Shown here piece after piece: positions 8,053 to 12,998 of a stretch of 12,998 bases of DNA (positions within the stretch are counted from its first letter, which is position 1; every line of letters begins with the position of its first letter). Origin of the DNA: CAZEER01 sp964511215 (GTDB taxonomy: Bacteria > Fidelibacterota > Marinisomatia > Marinisomatales > UBA1611). The notes below the pieces were generated by a model. That model searched no databases. It was not told the DNA's origin and worked only from the letters and a program-made list of their open reading frames with translations. The stretch spans positions 1 through 12,998 of the forward strand of contig CAZEER010000063.1 of assembly GCA_964511215.1 (NCBI GenBank). Direction: 5' to 3'. Made by a program: the position numbers and the translations under genes.

Positions 8053-8979
8053 TTGTTGATCAAATTTATTTATTCTAAAGAAGTGCTGGAATATAAAAAA
8101 TTAGGCAAACCAATTTTAGCTCTTGAATCAACAATAGTAGCACATGGAATGCCCTATCCAGACAATCTTAATTTTGCAAAAGAAGGCGAGATGTTGTGTC
8201 GGAAAAAGGGAGTCGCCCCCGCAACTATTGCGATTCTAAATGGAAATGTACATATCGGCTTAGACAGTAAAATGCTGCAGCATGTCGCCTATTCAAAAAA
8301 TGTAAAAAAGGTGTCGCAAAGAGAATTAGCTACAGCTATTACAAAAAAATGGGATGGCGCAACAACAGTCTCTGCGACAATGGGAATAGCTTATAAGGTT
8401 AAAATCCCTGTTTTTGCCACAGGTGGTATCGGGGGGGTTCATAGAAACGCAGAAAAATCCTTTGATATATCAGAAGATTTAACAGCGCTTTCAAAAACAC
8501 CTATCATCGTCGTGTCTTCCGGCGCAAAAGCAATTTTAGACCTACCAAAAACACTCGAAAAGCTAGAGACGTTAGGCATAACAACTCTGGGTTATAATAC
8601 AGAACACTTTCCAGCTTTTTACTCTTATTCATCTGGGATTTCCAATATAGATAGAGTTAAATCTCCAGATGAAATTGTTAATATCTACAAAACTAAGAAA
8701 TTATTTGGTTTTTCATCTGCGACGCTCATTGCTAACCCTATACCCAAAAAAGAAGAAATTAAACCTGAAATTGTAAATAAAATAATAGATAGGGGCATAC
8801 TGGAGGCAGATAAAAATTGTATTTCTGGGAAAAAAACAACCCCGTTTTTATTACAATATATTTCTGAAAAAACCAAAGGCGCGAGTTTAAAGGCGAATAA
8901 ATCATTAGCATTAAACAACATAAAACTTGGAATAAAAATATCTAAAAAATTATCTCGTTTGGATAAAAAATCAATTTAA
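8053..8979 (+). CDS. psuG: Pseudouridine-5'-phosphate glycosidase
   Basis: Reversibly splits the C-C glycosidic bond of pseudouridine 5'-phosphate to uracil and ribose 5-phosphate; it is the second step of pseudouridine breakdown, after the kinase PsuK. It has 308 residues, against about 312 in E. coli, so it is complete. Motifs: ALESTIVAHGMPYP with the catalytic Glu25; PATIAILNGNVHIGL; ATTVSATMGIA; ATGGIGGVHRNAEKSFDIS; EDL with the probable metal-binding Asp142; the substrate loop SSGAKAILDLP with the Schiff-base Lys159; and FPAFYSYSSG. The spacing Glu25/Asp142/Lys159 matches the E. coli Glu31/Asp149/Lys166 set to within one residue. The start is one of two adjacent TTG codons (8053, 8056). 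No psuK-like PfkB kinase is visible nearby; it may be elsewhere or in the gap. Its 3' end overlaps by 9 bases the end of the convergent gene at 8971-9471. Confidence 0.95.
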   Translation: MLIKFIYSKEVLEYKKLGKPILALESTIVAHGMPYPDNLNFAKEGEMLCRKKGVAPATIAILNGNVHIGLDSKMLQHVAYSKNVKKVSQRELATAITKKWDGATTVSATMGIAYKVKIPVFATGGIGGVHRNAEKSFDISEDLTALSKTPIIVVSSGAKAILDLPKTLEKLETLGITTLGYNTEHFPAFYSYSSGISNIDRVKSPDEIVNIYKTKKLFGFSSATLIANPIPKKEEIKPEIVNKIIDRGILEADKNCISGKKTTPFLLQYISEKTKGASLKANKSLALNNIKLGIKISKKLSRLDKKSI

Positions 8980-9471
8980 ACCAGCTGTTGTTAAATTAGT
9001 TTTGGCAAAAACCTTCACTCCAATATAGTGCCACACTGGAGAAACAAGCCCAACTATTTCTGAAACAATAAATGGTAAATCTTGCTCTAGGGAAAACCTT
9101 TCCGGACCTATTGTGTGTACAACAATTCTCTTAAGCCCATCAATTGGGCTGTAAATATTTGTCATGTCTGGGAAGGTCGGAAAATCATTTAACGGAGTTT
9201 TCCCAACAAGAAAGTTGTACCCAGATCTATTGATGTGATCCATAATACAAGCCATACCTGCGTTTGGTTTAATTCTGTCAACTATAAACATTGAATTAAA
9301 TAAAATTTCATTTTTTAATTGTAAAAAATTTGAGGGGTTTATTGATTCAGTCGAAAAGGTTTGGGGCACAATAGTTATTTCTTTTTTTAAAAAAAATATA
9401 TTATGTCCATATTTTGAATCCTTATTAACATAATGACTTGGTTTGCAAAGACTATAGGTTGGTATATTCAT
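8971..9471 (-). CDS. Short protein with degenerate similarity to purine nucleoside phosphorylase
   Basis: 166 residues with no signal peptide or membrane segment. From about residue 72 the sequence follows the trimeric purine nucleoside phosphorylase (PNP/MTAP) pattern: MACIMDHINRSGYNFLVGKTP (MDHIN at 77-81), PTFPDMTNIY (98-107, like the family's RFPDMS.aY), GPERFSLEQ (122-130, where the family has GPS.ET..E) and VKVFAKTNLTTAGL at the end (family: lrVfgiScITNlAaGl). Missing are the N-terminal phosphate-binding half, the TNAAGG base-binding loop (here reduced to about VDRIKPN) and the C-terminal 40 or so residues; a PNP has about 270. It could be a degraded enzyme, a non-catalytic relative or an independent short family. 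The frame is clean and an in-frame TAG lies just before the ATG at 9469-9471, so it is not simply cut by a wrong start. It ends in TGA, overlapping psuG, another nucleoside-salvage gene. Homology is inferred by eye. Confidence 0.6.
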   Translation of the reverse strand: MNIPTYSLCKPSHYVNKDSKYGHNIFFLKKEITIVPQTFSTESINPSNFLQLKNEILFNSMFIVDRIKPNAGMACIMDHINRSGYNFLVGKTPLNDFPTFPDMTNIYSPIDGLKRIVVHTIGPERFSLEQDLPFIVSEIVGLVSPVWHYIGVKVFAKTNLTTAGLN

Positions 9472-9493
9472 ATACTAAGAATCTAACATTATT

Positions 9494-9547
9494 GTGAAGT
9501 ATATTTTTATATTGGTTTTACTATTTGTTTCACTCAGGGGGCAATGA
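9494..9547 (+). CDS. 17-codon ORF encoding a signal-peptide-like sequence, in frame with the barrel gene
   Basis: From a GTG at 9494-9496 the frame reads Val/Met-Lys-Tyr, then a hydrophobic core IFILVLLFVSL, then Arg-Gly-Gln and TGA (9545-9547). This is a credible bacterial signal peptide. It is in exactly the same frame as the barrel protein whose body starts after a second TGA at 9554-9556. In-frame ATT codons at 9488 and 9491 are alternative starts; a TAA at 9476 closes the frame upstream. The ribosome binding site is weak (AAGAA about 12 bases before). It may be the true N-terminus of the barrel protein, now interrupted, or a short leader peptide. Only 22 bases separate it from the divergent start at 9471. 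Confidence 0.4.
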   Translation: MKYIFILVLLFVSLRGQ

Positions 9548-9562
9548 GCCCTCTGAGGAAAC
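9527..9562. repeat. 15-bp hairpin spanning two in-frame UGA codons
   Basis: GTTTC (9527-9531) pairs with GAAAC (9558-9562). After a bulged A (9532), CTCAGGGGGC (9533-9542) pairs with GCCCTCTGAG (9548-9557) with one G-U pair (9538/9552). The loop is AATGA. That gives 15 pairs in 36 bases, far stronger than anything else seen in the window. No T-run follows on either strand, so it is not an ordinary intrinsic terminator. It lies at the 5' end of the barrel gene, contains the UGA codons at 9545 and 9554, and includes GAGGA (9555-9559), the likely Shine-Dalgarno of the TTG at 9569. It could control translation, or be a small palindromic insertion: its length is exactly 12 codons and it begins and ends on codon boundaries. 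Confidence 0.8.
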
Positions 9563-9568
9563 CCCTCC

Positions 9569-10534
9569 TTGCCGGTCGGCAATTCAGATAGAGGCGTGGG
9601 TTTATGGGCAGGGCAAATTATGTTAAGTCTGGATAACGCTAATCAACATATAGACTGGTGGCATGAGGCTCTTCCAGACACGGGGGAGGGCTTTGACCAC
9701 AAGGGAACGTTAACATCTATTGTTTTTACCCCAACTATCACAGTTGGCTTGTCAAACTACTGGAACATGACTGTTACCCAAAACCTTGGAAATCGAATTA
9801 TGACATGGGAAGGAAACAAAGAAACCATTCATCATCGAGATGAGGGTAGCCACACAGATTATAAAAATGCTATAGGTGGGATTTTGGGCGATACGCGAAT
9901 TCTGTTTCGCTATCTTGCTTATAATGATGGACAGGGTGTTGGAAAAAGATTGTTTTTAGGGGGCGGGCTGGCAATACCGTCAAAAAACACACTAACACAG
10001 GATCCGTTTTTTTTAAATGGTCAGCCCAAAGAAGAACATCGCCACTTTTCAATGAGCGAAGGTGTATTCAAGGGCCTGTTTGAAGTGCAATATTATAAAA
10101 AAAGGGACTTAAACCCTGTCTTTATTGGTGGGGCTGCCGCAGCAGAAATCCCACTAAGAATCAACAAATACGGCTACCAAGGCTCCCGTCTATACGATTT
10201 TACTATGACCATGTATTCCAAACAAATTCCTGCAATCAAAAGCGCTATTGGCAGCAATGTGTCTTTGCGGCACATTACCAACTCTTACTGGAATAGTGTT
10301 CCCGCGCCAAATTCAAAAGCCACCACACTTACTCTTGGATGTGGGTTTTTGTGGAATTTAAAAGTTGGATCTGTGGGGCTAGGTTTGCAAAAACCAATAT
10401 TTTTAGAAGGTGGTTTCTCTGGTGATGAAACGGGTGACCTAGAACAACGTGTACAAGCGTGGCAGGTTGCGCTTAGTTATAGGCGAGTTTTGGATTTTGT
10501 TATACCTTGGCTAGACCCACTTGGGGATCTTTAG
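9569..10534 (+). CDS. Predicted outer-membrane beta-barrel protein, start uncertain
   Basis: 321 residues from a TTG at 9569-9571 to a TAG. The body alternates polar and hydrophobic residues in short strands rich in Gly and aromatic residues (SIVFTPTITVGLSNYWNMTV, LGDTRILFRYLAYND, KRLFLGGGLAIPSKNTL, TTLTLGCGFLWNLKVGSVGL, WQVALSYRRVLDF), as in outer-membrane barrels. GxGDTRILxRY followed by LxLGGGLAIPS resembles the transporter/phenol-degradation MetA-like group, though I cannot name a family with confidence. The N-terminal LPVGNSDRGVGLWAGQIMLS reads like the start of a mature exported protein, so the TTG at 9569 is odd as a true start: it would give a barrel without a signal peptide. A fitting signal peptide lies in frame at 9494 beyond two UGA codons. 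GAGGA 9 bases before the TTG could serve as Shine-Dalgarno, but lies in the hairpin stem. Base composition appears somewhat richer in GC than the neighbours. It could be a decaying gene, a sequencing error or a controlled start. Confidence 0.7.
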   Translation: MPVGNSDRGVGLWAGQIMLSLDNANQHIDWWHEALPDTGEGFDHKGTLTSIVFTPTITVGLSNYWNMTVTQNLGNRIMTWEGNKETIHHRDEGSHTDYKNAIGGILGDTRILFRYLAYNDGQGVGKRLFLGGGLAIPSKNTLTQDPFFLNGQPKEEHRHFSMSEGVFKGLFEVQYYKKRDLNPVFIGGAAAAEIPLRINKYGYQGSRLYDFTMTMYSKQIPAIKSAIGSNVSLRHITNSYWNSVPAPNSKATTLTLGCGFLWNLKVGSVGLGLQKPIFLEGGFSGDETGDLEQRVQAWQVALSYRRVLDFVIPWLDPLGDL

Positions 10535-10542
10535 GGCTTTTT

Positions 10543-11226
10543 TCAACCCCTACTTCCAAACAGAGCCGTTCCAAGCCTAACAATTGTTGCCCCTTCTTCT
10601 ACTGCTATTTCATAATCTCCACTCATCCCCATAGATAATTCAGTCATAGCATCATCACTTAAAAACCCATTTAACATGTTCTTTAATTCTCGCAATTGAA
10701 TAAAACAATCCCTAATTAAATCTCTGTCTTTCGTAAAAGGCGCCACCGTCATTATTCCTTTTATTTCTATGTGTTTTTCATCAAAACACATTAACATTTC
10801 TTCAACTTGAGTTTTTAAAAACCCTTTTTTTTGTTTTTCTCCAGCAATATTAACACCCAAGAGTACTGGTGTTTTTTTCCCAATTTTTTGACCGTGTAAA
10901 GATATTTTTCTTAATAACTTAAGCGAGTGAACAGAATCTATTGTATCAAATAATTCCAAACACTTTTTCACCTTATTAGATTGCAAATGGCCTATAAATC
11001 TTTTGGTAATATTAGGCATACATTCAAAAGTTTTAAATTTTTGAATTGACTCTTGAACGCGGTTTTCCCCTATAGATTTAATCCCAGCTTCATATGCTTC
11101 TTGTATTATGCTAAACGGATGTGTTTTTGTTACCGCTACAATCTCAACGGAATGATTAAACCCGCCTTTCTTTTTTGCTAGATCTATTTTGCACCTTACA
11201 CCTTTAAGCTTATGATTTAAATTCAT
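10543..11226 (-). CDS. yggS: YggS-family pyridoxal phosphate-binding homeostasis protein
   Basis: Cytoplasmic single-domain PLP-binding protein with an alanine-racemase-type barrel; it keeps vitamin B6 and amino-acid pools balanced and has no proven catalytic activity. It has 227 residues, the usual size (about 220-235). Motifs: EIVAVTKTHP with the PLP lysine; GIKSIGENRVQESIQKF; RFIGHLQSNKVKKCLELFDTIDSVHSL (the IGHLQSNK signature is decisive); PVLLGVNIAGEKQKKGF; IKGIMTVAPF; and the phosphate-binding end ELSMGMSGDYEIAVEEGAT plus VRLGTALFG. The ATG at 11224-11226 lies 2 bases after the gyrA stop, so the gene is very likely co-transcribed with and coupled to gyrA. The nearest AAGGTG is 14 bases upstream, a long spacing. 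It ends in TGA, 8 bases from the convergent barrel gene, leaving no room for a separate terminator. Confidence 0.95.
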   Translation of the reverse strand: MNLNHKLKGVRCKIDLAKKKGGFNHSVEIVAVTKTHPFSIIQEAYEAGIKSIGENRVQESIQKFKTFECMPNITKRFIGHLQSNKVKKCLELFDTIDSVHSLKLLRKISLHGQKIGKKTPVLLGVNIAGEKQKKGFLKTQVEEMLMCFDEKHIEIKGIMTVAPFTKDRDLIRDCFIQLRELKNMLNGFLSDDAMTELSMGMSGDYEIAVEEGATIVRLGTALFGSRG

Positions 11227-11228
11227 AA

Positions 11229-12998
11229 TTAATCATTGGTCACCTTATCGGCACTGTCAAGGTCTTTTGATGCACTTGGGTTTTTATTTACATTTATTGT
11301 TGGGGTGTCTTCACTAATTACTCTGGTAATGGATGATATGCTCGTACCCGCATCAAGCTTTACAAGTTTTACTCCTTGAGTTACTCGTCCAATTGTCCTT
11401 ATATCAGCAACCGGTTGCCTCATAAGAACTCCAGAGTTAGTTATAATAATTAAATCATCCGAGTCAACGACTTCCATTATATTAACCATTTTACCTGTTC
11501 TATCAGTACAACGCATTGTCATCACGCCCTTCCCACCTCGAGTTTGTGTTCTATATTGTATAACATCCGTTCTCTTCCCCATCCCTTTTTCTGTTGCAAC
11601 AAGGATTGTTCCCTCTCTCCGGATGACCAACATACCAACTACCCGGTCTTCTTTTGAGCCGAGGGTAATTCCTTTAACCCCCATTGTCTTTCTGCCACTT
11701 GGGCGAATATTATTTTCAGAAAACCTAATTGATTTTCCTTCATAGGTTCCCAGAAGAATATCGTGTTCACCATTTGTTATTCTTGCTTCTATGAGTTTAT
11801 CTTGATCTCGAATATCAATAGCGTATATGCCCCCCTTTCTGGGTTTCCCATAAGCAGATAAAACCGTTTTTTTAACAATTCCTTTTTCAGTTGCCATAAC
11901 AACATAGTGACTATCATCAAATTTATCTACTGTAACAAATGCTTCTACTTTTTCACCAGGAGCACACCCAATTAAATTAACAACAGCACGCCCCCTGGCT
12001 GCCCTACCACCTTGGGGTATATCATATACTTTTAACCAATAACACTTACCTTGATCTGTGAAAAAAAGCATATAATGGTGAGTGTTCGCAATTAAAAGGT
12101 GTTCAACAAAGTCCTCTTCTTTGCTCATTGCCCCTTGAACTCCTCTTCCACCGCGACGCTGAGTTCTATAGGTGTTTAGGGCTGTCCGTTTTATATATCC
12201 CTTATGAGTAACTGTGAGCACAACCTCTTCTTCTGCAATCATATCTTCCATTGAAAAATCTGAATCAACCGGAACGATCTCGGTAAGTCGTTCATCTCCA
12301 TATTGGTCTCGTATTTCTAGCAATTCATTTTTAATTATATTCATTCTTTGGTTTTTGCTTTCTAATATGCCTCTTAAATGTGCAATGTGTTTTATTAGCT
12401 CTTTATATTCATGAACAATTTTTTCAACTTCCAAACCTGTGAGTTTTTGTAATCTCATATCTAATATTGCCTGAGACTGTAGCTCAGATAAATTAAAACT
12501 GTTCATAAGTCCTTCTTTAGCAACGATCGGATCTTTGCTTTCTCTGATAATTGTTATTACTTCATCAATATTATCTAGGGCAATTTTTAATCCTTCAAGT
12601 ATGTGTGCACGTGCCTCTGCCTCTCTTAAATCATATTCTGTTCTTCTAACAATAATGCTGTGACGAAAATCTACAAAATGCTGCAACACAGTTTTCAGAG
12701 GCATGATTTTTGGGATTCCGTCAACAAGTGCTAATAAAATTATACCAAAAGTGTCTTGTAGTTGGGTGTGTTTATACAGCTGATTTAAAATCACCTCTGG
12801 AACTGCATCTCGTTTAGTTTCTATAACAACACGTATCCCATCTTTATCAGATTCGTCTCTAAGGTCAGTAATGCCTTGAATTTTTTTGTCTCGCACTAAT
12901 TCAGCAATTTTTTCAACAAGGTTAGCTTTATTTGTTTGATATGCTACCTCGGTTATAACAATGCTGTCTTTCCCCGTTTTATTTGTTTCAATATGTGC
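11229..12998 (-). CDS. gyrA: DNA gyrase subunit A, 5' end outside window
   Basis: C-terminal 589 residues of GyrA. The frame is open to the right edge, so the 5' part, including the catalytic tyrosine and the quinolone-resistance region, is not seen; the GTG at 12896 encodes an internal Val. Visible from the N-side: AYQTNKANLVEKIAELV and DLRDESDKDGIRVVIETKRD of the breakage-reunion domain; the coiled-coil and dimer gate (RAHILEGLKIALDNIDEVI, SQAILDMRLQKLTGLE); then the beta-pinwheel with the GyrA box QRRGGRG, which marks gyrase rather than topoisomerase IV and is needed for DNA wrapping. Pinwheel blades recur as GKCYWLKVYDIP, EKGIVKKTVLSAYG, GKSIRFSENNIRP, EKGMGKRTDVIQY and SGVLMRQPVADI. The insert of about 35 residues found between these parts in E. 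coli GyrA is absent. A polar tail of about 25 residues follows the last blade. yggS follows after 2 bases. Confidence 0.97.
   Translation of the reverse strand, partial: AHIETNKTGKDSIVITEVAYQTNKANLVEKIAELVRDKKIQGITDLRDESDKDGIRVVIETKRDAVPEVILNQLYKHTQLQDTFGIILLALVDGIPKIMPLKTVLQHFVDFRHSIIVRRTEYDLREAEARAHILEGLKIALDNIDEVITIIRESKDPIVAKEGLMNSFNLSELQSQAILDMRLQKLTGLEVEKIVHEYKELIKHIAHLRGILESKNQRMNIIKNELLEIRDQYGDERLTEIVPVDSDFSMEDMIAEEEVVLTVTHKGYIKRTALNTYRTQRRGGRGVQGAMSKEEDFVEHLLIANTHHYMLFFTDQGKCYWLKVYDIPQGGRAARGRAVVNLIGCAPGEKVEAFVTVDKFDDSHYVVMATEKGIVKKTVLSAYGKPRKGGIYAIDIRDQDKLIEARITNGEHDILLGTYEGKSIRFSENNIRPSGRKTMGVKGITLGSKEDRVVGMLVIRREGTILVATEKGMGKRTDVIQYRTQTRGGKGVMTMRCTDRTGKMVNIMEVVDSDDLIIITNSGVLMRQPVADIRTIGRVTQGVKLVKLDAGTSISSITRVISEDTPTINVNKNPSASKDLDSADKVTND

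Noticed and set aside
9545..9556. UGA recoded genome-wide as Trp or Gly, or as selenocysteine
   Set aside because: aceF, yggS and the 8971-9471 gene end at UGA where homologous proteins end or where neighbours begin, and UGG is used for Trp throughout. The hairpin surrounds the UGAs rather than following one as a bacterial SECIS would.
9538..9626. A single frameshift at the run of five G (9537-9541) explaining the interrupted barrel gene
   Set aside because: Shifting there gives a frame that ends at a TAA near 9626. The signal peptide and the barrel body are already in the same frame, so a second compensating shift would be needed.
10513..10552. Intrinsic terminator between the barrel gene and yggS
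   Set aside because: A weak stem (AGACCC with GGG-TCT) is separated from the T-run at 10538 by several bases, and TAGGG/CCCTA at 10532-10552 encloses the T-run in its loop. Neither has proper terminator geometry.
12894..12896. GTG as start of a 555-residue GyrA
   Set aside because: The frame continues to the window edge with typical GyrA sequence; the codon encodes an internal Val.

Overview
This is a low-GC, densely packed bacterial window that looks like a scaffold from an uncultured, probably marine, cell. It carries a 100-base run of N (7655-7754) of the kind that marks a scaffold join. The taxon cannot be fixed from the sequence. The pyruvate dehydrogenase genes are of the homodimeric AceE/AceF type found in Gammaproteobacteria and some other Gram-negatives. 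The GyrA lacks the insert of about 35 residues seen in the E. coli enzyme, which argues against an ordinary gammaproteobacterium. The outer-membrane-type proteins point to a Gram-negative envelope. A Marinimicrobia (SAR406)-like origin is my guess and is weakly supported. UGA is a normal stop here (aceF, yggS and the 8971-9471 gene end in it) and UGG encodes Trp.

Layout. (1) 1-6584, minus strand: an operon read aceE > aceF > lpd > zinc-metalloprotease-family gene, with 10, 4 and 1 bases between stop and start. The first three make the whole pyruvate dehydrogenase complex (pyruvate to acetyl-CoA, CO2 and NADH). The fourth, a secreted DUF5117/DUF4953-family protein, has its ribosome binding site inside the end of lpd and runs off the left edge. 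(2) 6674-8004, minus strand: a MATE-family exporter and an unrecognised gene, both cut by the N gap. The exporter frame stays open right up to the gap, so the Met at 7597 is internal and about 120-130 N-terminal residues are missing. The gap is therefore probably much longer than 100 bases. (3) 8053-9471: psuG (pseudouridine-5'-phosphate glycosidase, plus strand) meets tail to tail, with a 9-base overlap, a short minus-strand protein. That protein carries recognisable remnants of the purine nucleoside phosphorylase fold but lacks both ends of it. (4) 9494-10534, plus strand: a predicted outer-membrane beta-barrel gene with a strange 5' end. A good signal peptide lies in the same frame just upstream but is separated from the body by two UGA codons. 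Both UGAs fall inside a 15-bp hairpin (9527-9562), which also holds the likely Shine-Dalgarno sequence of the body. (5) 10543-12998, minus strand: gyrA (C-terminal 589 residues) followed 2 bases later by yggS.

Genes fill nearly everything. The longest stretch outside a gene body and outside the N gap is about 97 bases (9472-9568). No rRNA, tRNA, CRISPR array, transposase or phage gene was seen. The item most worth following up is the signal-peptide, double-UGA and hairpin arrangement ahead of the barrel gene. The degenerate phosphorylase-like protein beside psuG comes second.
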